Part shown: piece after piece, positions 31,041 to 39,405 of the stretch
How the letters are laid out: each line of letters opens with the position of its first letter
Position numbering within the stretch: position 1 is the stretch's first letter
Assembly (NCBI RefSeq): GCF_900089585.1
Contig: NZ_FLRH01000003.1
Location: forward strand, 4,292,501-4,356,500
Reading direction: 5' to 3'
Source of the DNA: Micromonospora sediminicola
Lineage (GTDB): Bacteria > Actinomycetota > Actinomycetes > Mycobacteriales > Micromonosporaceae
DNA: 64,000 nt
Made by a program: the position numbers and the translations under genes
The notes under the pieces: generated by a model
The model's input: only the letters and a program-made list of their open reading frames with translations
Databases searched by the model: none
Told to the model about the DNA's origin: nothing

Positions 31041-31313
31041 CTCCGCCCCTTTCGTCGTACCCATGCTCGCCCTCGGGCGTCTCCGCCGCATCAACCGGAC
31101 GGCGCGGGCGTGGACGCGGCGCTCCTGACCGGGCGCCGGCCCGTACTCCGGTGACGGTAGCCCGCCGGGCCGGCCGGCACAGCCGTATTCCCGACGTCCG
31201 AGCAGGTGGCGGCCGATCGTCATCCGAAGTTCACGGAAGTTGATCTGGCTCATTACTTCAACGTCTGTCTATATGGGTGCAGGTATTCGCCACCCCCGTC
31301 GGACGGAGTTCCC
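31041..31313. other. Divergent intergenic region with an AT-richer patch
   Basis: The 273 bases before the secreted nuclease gene. The stretch 31205-31280 is clearly lower in GC than its surroundings and carries a repeated GAAGTT (31217 and 31227 region) and TTGATC with TATATG about 30 bases later. It probably holds the nuclease promoter, but exact boxes are not certain. Confidence 0.4.
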
Positions 31314-31973
31314 ATGTCCCGCACCCTGCGCGCCTCGGCCATCAGCCTGGCCGCCATCGTGGCCGCCACCCTCGGCCTCACCGCCCCCGCCCCGGCCGCC
31401 GGCTACTCGGCCCCGCTCACCACCGCCGTCGCCGGCCTCACCGTCGCCACCGAGGTCCGCACCGGATACAGCCGCGACCTGTTCCCGCACTGGATCGACG
31501 CCGACGGCGACGGCTGCCACACCCGCAACGAGGTGCTCTACGCCGAGGCCACCACCAAACCGACGGTCAGCGGCACCTGCACGCTCTCCGGCGGACGTTG
31601 GTACTCCTACTACGACGCCGCGACCTGGACGGCCACCGGCGACCTGGACATCGACCACATGGTGCCGTTGGCCGAGGCGTGGGACTCCGGCGCGCGGAAC
31701 TGGACCACCAGCCGCCGCCAGGCGTACGCGAACGACCTGGGTGACGCCCGCGCGCTGGCGGCGGTCACCGACAACGTCAACCAGGCCAAGGGCGACCAGG
31801 ACCCGGCGACGTGGCTGCCGCCGTACGCCTCGGCCCGGTGCCGTTACGTCGGCGAGTGGGTGGCGGTGAAGATCCGGTGGCGGCTCACCGTGGACAGCGC
31901 GGAGAAGAGCGCGCTGACCAGTTGGGCGAACAACTGCCCGGCGGCGACGATCTCCGTCACCTACGCGTACTGA
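31314..31973 (+). CDS. Secreted HNH nuclease (DUF1524/GmrSD C-terminal type)
   Basis: 219 residues with a Sec signal peptide (cut near APAPAAG, residue 29). The catalytic block is DLDIDHMVPLAEAWDSGA, the D-x-DHxVPL form of the HNH fold. DGDGCHTRNEVL and CRYVGEW supply cysteines, and ALAAVTDNVNQAKGD completes the ββα-metal site. Such proteins are extracellular DNases, for nutrient recovery or competition. GGACGGAG precedes the ATG. Transcribed alone. Confidence 0.88.
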   Translation: MSRTLRASAISLAAIVAATLGLTAPAPAAGYSAPLTTAVAGLTVATEVRTGYSRDLFPHWIDADGDGCHTRNEVLYAEATTKPTVSGTCTLSGGRWYSYYDAATWTATGDLDIDHMVPLAEAWDSGARNWTTSRRQAYANDLGDARALAAVTDNVNQAKGDQDPATWLPPYASARCRYVGEWVAVKIRWRLTVDSAEKSALTSWANNCPAATISVTYAY

Positions 31974-31981
31974 CCCGCCGG

Positions 31982-32015
31982 GCCCGCCCCCGGGCCGTCC
32001 GGTCCGGGGGCGGGC
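31982..32015 (+). terminator. Hairpin downstream of the secreted nuclease
   Basis: A perfect 12-bp GC stem (GCCCGCCCCCGG with its complement) and a 10-base loop, nine bases beyond the stop codon. Confidence 0.75.
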
Positions 32016-32113
32016 ACCCGGCATGACGCGGCGACAGCCCCGCGGAGCACGAGGAACCGACCACCGCGCGGCTGTCGCTGCGCCGCCCCACCGCCGTGAC
32101 CTCGCCCCGCGAC

Positions 32114-32145
32114 TTGCATCCGGTACCCGGGTACGGGCTTACCGT
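32114..32145 (+). promoter_or_regulatory. MerR-type promoter with 20-bp spacer and palindromic operator
   Basis: TTGCAT (32114-32119) and TACCGT (32140-32145) are 20 bases apart, the lengthened spacer typical of promoters activated by MerR proteins. The spacer holds the perfect palindrome GTACCCGGGTAC (32123-32134) with outer CC/GG pairs. The start codon GTG 32152 follows the -10 by six bases. The merR gene is the second gene of the operon, so autoregulation is likely. Confidence 0.7.
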
Positions 32146-32151
32146 CGAGGA

Positions 32152-32496
32152 GTGAGCGACGAAGACGGATCCTCCTGGGTGCCCGACGCCTGCACCCTGC
32201 CGACCACCGAACGGCCGCTGCGGCTGGCCGAGTTCGACACGCTGTTCCGCGACGCCGTCCGCGCCGTCGACCGGCCGTCGGCCCGGCACCTGCGGCTGCT
32301 CCTCGACGGGGCCGACCAGGTCGAACGCACGGCTCGCGACCTCGCCGCGCGCGAATCGGCGTGCTGCTCGTTCTTCACCTTCGACCTCACCCGGCCGGAC
32401 GGCGGGTCGCTGACCCTCGACATCCGGGTGCCGGCGGCCCACACCGACGTCCTCGACGCCCTCGCCGCCCGGGCCGCGTCCCGCCACGACCGATGA
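32152..32496 (+). CDS. Unknown small protein encoded with a MerR regulator
   Basis: 114 residues. Contains DACTLPTTERPLRLAEFD and ARESACCSFFTFDL with adjacent cysteines, and a C-terminal helix. I recall this as a widespread actinobacterial family next to merR genes, with no assigned activity; the CC pair could bind a metal or thiol reagent. GTG 32152 is preceded by GAGGAG and a -10 box. Its stop overlaps merR (ATGA). Confidence 0.75.
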   Translation: MSDEDGSSWVPDACTLPTTERPLRLAEFDTLFRDAVRAVDRPSARHLRLLLDGADQVERTARDLAARESACCSFFTFDLTRPDGGSLTLDIRVPAAHTDVLDALAARAASRHDR

Positions 32497-32960
32497 CCAC
32501 CGAGCCCGAGCTGCGCAGCGGCCAGCTCGCCGCCGCGGTGGGGGTCAACGTGCAGACGTTGCGCTACTACGAGCGGCGCGGGCTGCTCGCCGCACCCCGC
32601 CGTTCGCCGGGCGGACACCGCCTCTACCCCGCCGAGGCCGTCACCCTGCTGCGGATGGTCAAGGCCGCGCAACGCCTCGGCTTCACCCTCGCCGAGGTCA
32701 CCGACCTGATCCCGGCGGCCCGGCGCACGCCCCACGCCGACAGCGGCCTCCGGGCCCGCGCCCGGGACAAGCTCGCCGAGGTGGAGCAGCGGCTCGCCGA
32801 CCTCACGGTCGCGCGCGACACGCTCCGCGCCGCCGTCGCGGCCGGCTGCGACGACCTGGTCGCCTGCGCCGCCAGTCCCCGCTGCCCCCTGCCCTTCGAC
32901 CAGCTCGCCGAGCCCGCTGACCTGCGCCGCGCGACCGTCACGCTACGGTCGGACGCATGA
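32493..32960 (+). CDS. MerR-family transcriptional regulator
   Basis: 155 residues. N-terminal winged helix with [21 protein letters not shown] and GGHRLY, a dimerisation helix, and a C-terminal [19 protein letters not shown] with three cysteines, like metal- or mercury-sensing MerR proteins. Coupled by ATGA overlaps to the genes on both sides. Probably senses a thiophilic metal or reactive species at the promoter just upstream; the inducer is a guess. Confidence 0.88.
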   Translation: MTTEPELRSGQLAAAVGVNVQTLRYYERRGLLAAPRRSPGGHRLYPAEAVTLLRMVKAAQRLGFTLAEVTDLIPAARRTPHADSGLRARARDKLAEVEQRLADLTVARDTLRAAVAAGCDDLVACAASPRCPLPFDQLAEPADLRRATVTLRSDA

Positions 32961-33292
32961 CGGTCGCGCGTTCCATCCTGCTGTTCCTGGTCGCCGCGCT
33001 GGCCGAGATCGGCGGCGCCTGGCTGGTCTGGCAGGGCTGGCGGGAGAACCGGGGGCTGCTCTGGATCGCCGCCGGGGTGATCGCGCTCGGCCTCTACGGA
33101 TTCGTGGCCACCTTCCAACCCGACCCGAACTTCGGCCGGATCCTCGCCGCCTACGGCGGCATCTTCGTCGCCGGCTCGCTGGCCTGGGGCATGGTGGTCG
33201 ACAGGTTCCGCCCCGACCGTTACGACCTGGTCGGCGCGGCCATCTGCCTGGTCGGCGTCGCCGTCATCATGTACGCGCCGCGAGCGAGCTGA
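32957..33292 (+). CDS. YnfA-family (UPF0060) small membrane protein
   Basis: 111 residues, four membrane helices. [40 protein letters not shown] and [13 protein letters not shown] are the family blocks, and the family is related in fold to small multidrug-resistance transporters. It overlaps merR by four bases. In this setting it may export the compound or ion sensed by the MerR protein. Confidence 0.9.
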   Translation: MTVARSILLFLVAALAEIGGAWLVWQGWRENRGLLWIAAGVIALGLYGFVATFQPDPNFGRILAAYGGIFVAGSLAWGMVVDRFRPDRYDLVGAAICLVGVAVIMYAPRAS

Positions 33293-33297
33293 CCGCG

Positions 33298-34203
33298 ATG
33301 CTGTTCCTGCCCGAGGTGGCGGAACTGACGTTCCGCCACGGCGACGACACCCTGGTCGGCGACCTGGTCCGGCCGCCCTGGCCCGGGCCGTACCCGGCGG
33401 TCGTGTTCGTCGAGGGCTCCGGGCCCGGCGGGCGCGACCAGCGCGACTGGCAGACCGGGCTGGCCGCCGCCGGCTTCGCGAGCCTCGCCTACGACAAGCC
33501 CGGCTCCGGGGCCTCCACCGGGGACTGGACCCGGCAGACCCTGACCGACCGGGCCGGCGAGACGCTGGCCGCGGTGGGCGCGCTGCGGACGCGGGCGGAG
33601 GTGCTTCCGCACGCCGTCGCGCTGGTCGGCGGCAGCCAGGGCGGCTGGGTCGCGCCGCTCGCCGCGTCCCTCTCCCCCGCCGCCGTCGCCGCCGTGGTGA
33701 TCGTGTCCGGCCCGGCGGTGGGGCTGGTGCCGCAGGAGGAATACCGACTCCGGCGCCAACTGCCCGCGGCGGGCTTCTCCGACGACGACGTGCGACAGGC
33801 GACGGTGCTGCTGCGCGAGCAGGTGCACCGGGTCCGCGCCGGCGACGACCCGGCCGACGTCCACACCGCGCAGGCGAGCTGGCACGACGCACCCTGGTAC
33901 CCGCTGCTCGCCGGCACCTCGCCCGCGACGATCGGCTTCCTCGCGGGCATCGCCGACCACGACCCGGAGCCGGCGCTGGCCGCCCTGCGCTGCCCGTTGC
34001 TGGCGATCTACGGCGCGGACGACGTGCAGGTGCCGGTCGAGGCGAGCGTACGGGCCCTGGAGCGCATCCTCGGCGGGACCGGTCACGCCGACCACACGGT
34101 CATGGTCTTCCCCGACGCCGACCACGGCATCCGGGTACGGGGCACGCGGGCGCCCGGCTTCGACGAACTGGTGGTGACCTGGCTGCACCGTCGGCTGCGC
34201 TAG
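33298..34203 (+). CDS. Alpha/beta-hydrolase family protein
   Basis: 301 residues. Nucleophile elbow GGSQGGW, acid GADDVQVP and His in FPDADHGI give a full triad. A helical lid lies between residues about 140 and 220. The GxGPGGRDQ oxyanion-region loop is typical of dienelactone-hydrolase-like or acyl-peptidase-like esterases. It starts five bases after the ynfA-like gene and is probably the last gene of the MerR-controlled operon. Confidence 0.86.
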   Translation: MLFLPEVAELTFRHGDDTLVGDLVRPPWPGPYPAVVFVEGSGPGGRDQRDWQTGLAAAGFASLAYDKPGSGASTGDWTRQTLTDRAGETLAAVGALRTRAEVLPHAVALVGGSQGGWVAPLAASLSPAAVAAVVIVSGPAVGLVPQEEYRLRRQLPAAGFSDDDVRQATVLLREQVHRVRAGDDPADVHTAQASWHDAPWYPLLAGTSPATIGFLAGIADHDPEPALAALRCPLLAIYGADDVQVPVEASVRALERILGGTGHADHTVMVFPDADHGIRVRGTRAPGFDELVVTWLHRRLR

Positions 34204-34217
34204 CCCGGCGTCCGCCG

Positions 34218-34904
34218 TCACCGCGCCGGCCGCTCCGGAGCGCATCGGTCACGGGTGGACCCGACCGGTCGACGCACGGCGGGCGTCAGCAGCACCACGA
34301 CCGCCGCGGTGACCGCCGTGCCCAGGAGCAGCCCGGCGACGACGTCGTGCGGGTAGTGCACTCCGGCGACCACGCGCGCCGCCGCGGCGAGCAGGCCGGC
34401 CGGCACCGCGAACCCGGCCAGCCGGGGCGCGGCCAGCACCAACCCGGTCGCGAGGGCGCCGGCGACGGTCGAGTGGTTGCTGGGGAACGACCAGTCCCCG
34501 GCCGGCGGACACGGCACCCAGCCCGGTACGTCGGCGATGGCCCGACAGGGCCGCTCCTGATCCACGACGAGCTTGAGCGCCTCGCTCGTGACGTACGCCA
34601 GGACGGCACCCGCGCCCGTGAGCGCGACGACGGCGGTCGCTCCGGTGCGCCGCCGCCGTCCGACCCAGCCGACCCACGCGAGCGCGGCGAGGAGGAGCAG
34701 CGGCGCGCCGAGCGCCGCGTGCTCACCGAGGCGGACGACCCCCGCCGGCACCCCGACGACGGCGCGGTACAGGTCGGCCGAGACGCCTTCGGTCACCACC
34801 TCCGGCCGGGGGTCGCCGAGGCCACCCGGAGCGAGCGCCGCCACGGCCCCGGCGCCGACGGTGAGGATCAGCACGGCCAGCATCAGCCTGCGAGAAGAGG
34901 TCAT
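34218..34904 (-). CDS. PAP2-family phosphatase
   Basis: 228 residues from ATG 34904. Membrane protein with the three phosphatase motifs KLVVDQERPC, PSNHS (in place of PSGH) and ARVVAGVHYPHDVVAG. It probably dephosphorylates a lipid phosphate such as phosphatidic acid or a polyprenyl phosphate at the outer face. Convergent with the hydrolase gene. Confidence 0.88.
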   Translation of the reverse strand: MTSSRRLMLAVLILTVGAGAVAALAPGGLGDPRPEVVTEGVSADLYRAVVGVPAGVVRLGEHAALGAPLLLLAALAWVGWVGRRRRTGATAVVALTGAGAVLAYVTSEALKLVVDQERPCRAIADVPGWVPCPPAGDWSFPSNHSTVAGALATGLVLAAPRLAGFAVPAGLLAAAARVVAGVHYPHDVVAGLLLGTAVTAAVVVLLTPAVRRPVGSTRDRCAPERPAR

Positions 34905-35152
34905 CGGGAGACGGTAGGGACGGTCAACGGTCCGGCGCACCGTCCGGACGGCAGGCCCGCACCCTCACTTTCGTCAGGGTCCGAGGTCCGGAACCGGCAC
35001 TTCGCGCACCCCCTACGTCGGCTTCCCACCGTTGCGGGCGATGTGCCGTCGGGTGCCGGGCCGGAGTCCGTCGCGGGTCCGCTGCCCCACCGGTGCGGCG
35101 TGGGTCCTCTACGCTGGATCGACGACCGTCGTCGACAGTGGGGAGCCTCCGC
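34905..35152. other. Divergent intergenic region
   Basis: The 248 bases between the PAP2 gene and the two-gene RIYQV unit. TACGCT at 35110-35115 is a candidate -10 for the rightward genes. No repeat or RNA gene seen. Confidence 0.4.
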
Positions 35153-35587
35153 GTGGATCCGCAGATGTGGGCCCTGGCCAACACCGCGGGCACGACCGTC
35201 GTCGCGCTGCTGGCCACCGATGCGTGGTCGACGGCGAAGTCGGCTGTCGACACCGTCTGGCGGCGCTTCCATCCGGAACGCGCCGAGGTCGTCGAGGCCG
35301 AACTGGTGGACACCCGCGCGGATCTCGTCGCCGCCTCCGAAGAGGACCGCTCCGCCCTGGAGGCAGAGCTGGCCCAGCAGTGGCAGCATCGACTCCGCCG
35401 TCTTCTGACGCACGACCCGGAGGCCGCCGTCGCACTGCGGCACCTCTTGGACGACGACCTCGTTCCCGCCCTGCGGGCAACCGGCCGGACGTGGCGGGGT
35501 GACGTGACCCAGCGGGCCACGGCCAGCGACCACAGCCGGATCTACCAGGTGGGGCAGGGCGACCTCCACGTGCGGGGCGATGGCTGA
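35153..35587 (+). CDS. Small regulator-like protein with N-terminal hydrophobic segment and C-terminal RIYQV motif
   Basis: 144 residues from GTG 35153 with GGGGAG upstream. Residues 5-20 (ALANTAGTTVVALLA) form a hydrophobic helix, followed by DAWSTAKSAVDTVWRRF, a charged helical middle (EEDRSALEAELAQQWQHRL) and a C-terminal strand-like SRIYQVGQGDLHV. I recall many similar Streptomyces proteins next to signalling or conflict genes, with no known role. It overlaps the next gene by eight bases, and that protein carries the same motif near its N-terminus. Confidence 0.72.
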   Translation: MDPQMWALANTAGTTVVALLATDAWSTAKSAVDTVWRRFHPERAEVVEAELVDTRADLVAASEEDRSALEAELAQQWQHRLRRLLTHDPEAAVALRHLLDDDLVPALRATGRTWRGDVTQRATASDHSRIYQVGQGDLHVRGDG

Positions 35588-36971
35588 CGAGACGGGCCCG
35601 ACCGGCGCCGACCGGGTCGAGATGAACGCCGCCGCCCAGGACGGCGCACGGATCTACCAGGTGGCGCAGGGCACCATCTACGTCGACGCCGGGCAGGCGC
35701 GCTCGGCCGCGCAGCGGCTGGCGAGCATGCCGGTCCACCAGTCGGTCGACCAGCTCATGACGATGAGCCAGAATGACGCCTGCTGGGTCCTCACGGAGAT
35801 GGACGAGGCGTCCGCCGCACGGCGTCTCGCCGCGCTGCCCCGCGACCGGTGCGCGGCACTGCTGGCCGGCATGGACGAGGGGCTGGCCGCCAAGCGGCTG
35901 GTGCTACTCCCCCAGGAGCTGGCGGTCCACGTCCTCGGCGCGATGCCGGCCGTACGGGCCGCCGACCTGCTGGTGGAGATCCCGCCGGACCGGGTCCCGG
36001 GGCTGCTCGACGGGATCCCGCCGGACCGGTCGGCCGCGCTGCTGGGCAAGACGTCCGACGACCGGCTCTCCGCGCTCCTGCACCTCGAATCCTGGACGAC
36101 GGCGGACACCCTGCTGCGGCGTCTTCCCGCCGCGCGGGTGCTCGCCCTGTCGTGGCCGCCTCCGGCCGACACGGACCACCTGCCGCGGCGCAACCGCGAG
36201 TTGTGGGCCAGGCGCGTCGGAGCCGCGCACAGTCACGCCGCGCGCCGGATGGCCGCTGACCTGGCCGCCGTGCCGGACGACCGGGCACTCGCCGAGTTGT
36301 CCGCGCTTCCGGCCGGATCGGCCGTCCTCGTGGTCAACCGGCTCGACGAGACCCGGGCCACCGACCTGCTGTCCCGAGCCCCTCGGCCGTGGGTGGCCGG
36401 GCTGCTCGACCACGGCCTCTCGCAGGGGGCGAAGTTCCTGGTGCGGATGCCGCCGGAGCGGGCCGAGGCGGTGCTGGCGGCGATGTCGCCGCGACGGGCG
36501 GACCTCCTGCACGGGCCCCTGCGGATCGGCCGCCTGTCCCCGAGGGACGCCGCCGCCGAGCTGGCCACGGCTACTGTCGACGACGTCGTCCAGCTGGAGG
36601 CCCACCTCGGCAGCGCCTGGCTCTACGCCACGCTGTCCGCCATGGAACCGGCCCGGGTGGCCGCGATCCTCAGTGACAGGATGCTCTTCGACCACGTACC
36701 CGCCGACGTGCAGGTCTTCGTCGAGGCGATGCCGACGCCCCGCCAGGCGACGGTGCTGGCCTGGCTGCCACCGGCGCGGGCCGCCGCCGTGGTCGCCCGC
36801 CTCGGCGACGAACAGGTACGGCGCCTGCTGACCGAAATGCCCGCACAGTGGGGGGCCGTGCTCGCGGCGGGGATGCCCGTCGAGCGCCGCCGGCACATCC
36901 TGGACGGCCTGCCGAGGCAGATCCGGCAGCCGCTGACGGACGCCGCCCGGGCCCGGGGCACGGCGCTGTGA
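35580..36971 (+). CDS. Soluble MgtE-N-like helical repeat protein with RIYQV motif
   Basis: 463 residues. Residues 24-35 (RIYQVAQGTIYV) copy the C-terminal motif of the preceding protein. The rest is a superhelix of roughly 24-residue units of the type MPxxxAAxLLxxMPPDRxAxLL (examples IPPDRVPGLLDGIPPDRSA and MPPERAEAVLAAMSPRRA), as in the N-terminal domain of MgtE magnesium channels. The CBS and channel domains are absent and there is no membrane segment. It may be a scaffold or binding protein that works with the small partner. Function unknown. Confidence 0.75.
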   Translation: MADETGPTGADRVEMNAAAQDGARIYQVAQGTIYVDAGQARSAAQRLASMPVHQSVDQLMTMSQNDACWVLTEMDEASAARRLAALPRDRCAALLAGMDEGLAAKRLVLLPQELAVHVLGAMPAVRAADLLVEIPPDRVPGLLDGIPPDRSAALLGKTSDDRLSALLHLESWTTADTLLRRLPAARVLALSWPPPADTDHLPRRNRELWARRVGAAHSHAARRMAADLAAVPDDRALAELSALPAGSAVLVVNRLDETRATDLLSRAPRPWVAGLLDHGLSQGAKFLVRMPPERAEAVLAAMSPRRADLLHGPLRIGRLSPRDAAAELATATVDDVVQLEAHLGSAWLYATLSAMEPARVAAILSDRMLFDHVPADVQVFVEAMPTPRQATVLAWLPPARAAAVVARLGDEQVRRLLTEMPAQWGAVLAAGMPVERRRHILDGLPRQIRQPLTDAARARGTAL

Positions 36972-37043
36972 GCGGGCCGCCGCTTCCCGAAACACCGACC
37001 ACAGCCTCTGAGAGAACGGCCGGCCGAGGGCGTCGTCGCGCGG

Positions 37044-37547
37044 CTACCACGGCCAGTGGCGGGCCAGGTCGGCCGGATCGTCGCCCGGCGACACCGCGAC
37101 CGCGTGCGCCCCACCGTCGTCGAACACCAGCAGCGGGCCCGCCCGCGACGCCAGCGCCACCACCGCGGCCAGCGCCGCGGCGCCGGACGGCTTGCGGAAC
37201 CCGACGTCACGCACGGCCCGGTCCGGCTCCACCAGTTCGTCATCGTCCGCGCCGTCGACGCCCAGACTGACCTCGCCCAGGTCCCTGCCGCCCGTCGAGG
37301 CACAGGTGGCAGGCTCCGGGCAGCCCGGAAGATCCCGGGCCGGATCGGGCCCGACGACCCGGAACCACGGCACGCCGTGACACCCGGCCTCCCGGAACGC
37401 GGACAGGACCTGCGCCACCGTCGGTAACTCGCGGTCGGGCGGAAGCTCCTCGGGCAGGCCGAAGGACGACCCGGCGTCGGCGGCCCACCCGAGTGCGCCG
37501 TCCGCCGCCGCGACGTGCAGCGGCATGACCAGCAACGTCCAACTCAC
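37044..37547 (-). CDS. Protein of unknown function
   Basis: 167 residues from GTG 37547 (GTG 37550 is next to it). Opens SWTLLVMPLHVAAADGAL; the middle has three cysteines (CHGVPWF; CPEPATCAST) and the end is acidic with DDGGAHAVAVSPGDD. I do not recognise a family. It diverges from the next gene. Confidence 0.6.
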   Translation of the reverse strand: MSWTLLVMPLHVAAADGALGWAADAGSSFGLPEELPPDRELPTVAQVLSAFREAGCHGVPWFRVVGPDPARDLPGCPEPATCASTGGRDLGEVSLGVDGADDDELVEPDRAVRDVGFRKPSGAAALAAVVALASRAGPLLVFDDGGAHAVAVSPGDDPADLARHWPW

Positions 37548-37642
37548 CACACGTATGGTGCCATCCGGACGTGGACCCCGCCCCGAGCGCCGCACGGCCT
37601 CAGCCCATGGGCCGGCCGGGGGCCGTCTGGCATCCTTCTCCG

Positions 37643-38008
37643 ATGGCCAGCGTGTCGATAGATCGCAGCGGGGACGATCCCGCCGTCGTGGTGGTGATGC
37701 TGCAGACGCCCACGTGGGAGTTCCACTTCTGGGCCCACCTCAGCGAACTCGCGCGCCTGCGGTCCATCCGCCAGGCCGACTGGTCCGCTCGACGCGCACT
37801 GCAGATCGGCGACGCCGCCGGCATACCGGTGCACTGGGCCATCAACGACGACACCGTCACCGCCCTGATCGGCCACGACGACGAGACCTGGCACATCGCC
37901 TTCTCCATGCCCGTCGAGACGATCGACCGTCTCGCCGCCGAGGCCCTGGAGCTCCTGCCGGAACCGGATCCGCCCACTCCGTACCCCGGCCAGCTCGAGA
38001 TCTTCTAG
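37643..38008 (+). CDS. Protein of unknown function
   Basis: 121 residues from ATG 37643. A small alpha/beta protein (VVVVMLQTPTWEFHFWAHL; VTALIGHDDETWHIAFSMP) with no signal or known motif. CATCCT lies six bases before the ATG. It has its own transcript direction, with no operon partner. Confidence 0.6.
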   Translation: MASVSIDRSGDDPAVVVVMLQTPTWEFHFWAHLSELARLRSIRQADWSARRALQIGDAAGIPVHWAINDDTVTALIGHDDETWHIAFSMPVETIDRLAAEALELLPEPDPPTPYPGQLEIF

Positions 38009-38077
38009 CCGGACGCGGCGTCGACACCGATCGTCAGCAGAGGGCTGGCGCCGTCTCGGCTCGACCCACGCGTTCGG

Positions 38078-38719
38078 TCAACTCCGCGCGAGTCGACCGG
38101 CCAGTTCGGTGGTGATCTCCTCCGCCGGCCGGGCGGCGTCGACGCTGATCAGGGAACCCGCGAAGCGGTAGCGGGCCAGCACGGGAGCGCTGTGCAGGTG
38201 GTGGACGCCCAGTTGGCGGGCGACGGCCGGAGGGCGATCGTCCTCGCGATGGACCAACCCGCTACCGCAGCGGTCGCACACACCGTCGACCTGCGTCGGC
38301 GCCGACTCGACGTGCCAGACCCTGCCGCAGCCCCGGCACAGGCGGCGCCCCGTCAACCGCCGGGCCGCCTCGGCATCGGCCAGGACCAGCTCGACCACGT
38401 GGAACCCCGACGTCTCCAGCGCCCGCAACACCGCCAGCACCGGAGACTCCGTCCAGAAGACGAAGCCGTCGACCGCGTCAGGCTCGCCGAGCCGGCGCCG
38501 TACGATCGCGACGACCAGGTCGATCGGTGGCGCCTGCTCGGCGTTCATGAATCTACGCAGCTCGTCGCCCAGCGCCGATCCCGTACGCACCGCTGACTGC
38601 ACCGCGTCCACCATGGAGATCGAGGGGACGCCGAGCCGGCCGGCGAGGCGGTACGCCACCTCGGCCGTCTCCGCGCCGGGTGGCCCGATCAGGGCCAGCC
38701 TCGCCACCGCCGTCGCCAC
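38078..38719 (-). CDS. Adenylate kinase homologue with zinc LID but degenerate active site
   Basis: 213 residues aligned over the whole length with adenylate kinases. LALIGPPGAETAEVAYRLA replaces the P-loop GPPGAGKGTQ, losing the lysine. SMVDAVQSAV lacks the AMP-binding Arg of TGDxxR, and FWTESP stands where GFPRT should be. The zinc LID (CRGCGRVWH...CDRCGSGLVHREDD) is intact. It is therefore probably not a working kinase but a binding or regulatory relative. TAGGAT lies six bases before GTG 38719. Confidence 0.82.
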   Translation of the reverse strand: MATAVARLALIGPPGAETAEVAYRLAGRLGVPSISMVDAVQSAVRTGSALGDELRRFMNAEQAPPIDLVVAIVRRRLGEPDAVDGFVFWTESPVLAVLRALETSGFHVVELVLADAEAARRLTGRRLCRGCGRVWHVESAPTQVDGVCDRCGSGLVHREDDRPPAVARQLGVHHLHSAPVLARYRFAGSLISVDAARPAEEITTELAGRLARS

Positions 38720-38881
38720 ATCCGGATCCTATTGTCCGGAGTCGACGACGCCCAGCGACGTGGGCTGGTGCTCTGACCGGGAAGGTTCACCGGGGCGGTC
38801 GTCCGGGCTGACGAATCTACTCGGTCACCGCACCGGCGAGCAGGGGCTCACCGGGCAGACGAACCGCTCGTGACCATGGAC

Positions 38882-39295
38882 TCATGCGGGCGAGAGCATC
38901 TCCTTGAGGATGCGCTGCAACTCCGTGCGGTCCTGGGGGGTGACCCTCGCCAACCTGCGGTCGTACTCCGCTGCGAGGGCGGCAAGTGCTCGATCGCGTG
39001 CTTTCGTGCCCTCGTCGGTCAGTACGAGCCGGTGACGCCGCAGGTCCGCCTCGTCGATCTCGCGGCGGATGAAGCCCTTGGCGACGAGGTTGCGCACGTA
39101 GACCGTCACGCTCGCCTTGGGCAGCAGCAGTGCCGTGGCGATCTCGGCCGGGTACGGCGATGCCTCCACCTCGGCCAGGACGAAGAACTCCTTCGTCTCC
39201 AGCCCGAGCTCGGCCAACTCCTCCGTGCAGGCGTCCATCACGACTGCCAGCAGCCGCTGGTTCAGCGTCCACAGCTGCGCGCCGTCGACCGACAT
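38882..39295 (-). CDS. MarR-family transcriptional regulator
   Basis: 137 residues from ATG 39295, with GGAGGG upstream. Winged helix: EFFVLAEVEASPYPAEIATALLLPKASVTVYVRNL, then RREIDEADLRRHRLVLTDEG (wing). It diverges from a dienelactone-hydrolase-like gene across a perfect palindrome that is probably its operator, so it likely represses that gene and itself. Confidence 0.9.
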   Translation of the reverse strand: MSVDGAQLWTLNQRLLAVVMDACTEELAELGLETKEFFVLAEVEASPYPAEIATALLLPKASVTVYVRNLVAKGFIRREIDEADLRRHRLVLTDEGTKARDRALAALAAEYDRRLARVTPQDRTELQRILKEMLSPA

Positions 39296-39343
39296 GCGGT
39301 CCCTCCATCCCCCTTTGGTACAGTTTCGTATTAGTTTCAGATC

Positions 39344-39364
39344 GTACAATAGGCAGTATTGTAC
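39344..39364. promoter_or_regulatory. Palindromic operator for the MarR/hydrolase pair
   Basis: GTACAATA, five bases, TATTGTAC: a perfect 8-bp inverted repeat in an AT-rich gap between two divergent starts. It contains TACAAT, a good -10, readable in both directions. The size and place fit a MarR dimer site. Confidence 0.75.
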
Positions 39365-39405
39365 TGGACTTCTATGGAACAACAATCTCACGAAGGAAGC
39401 CGAGC

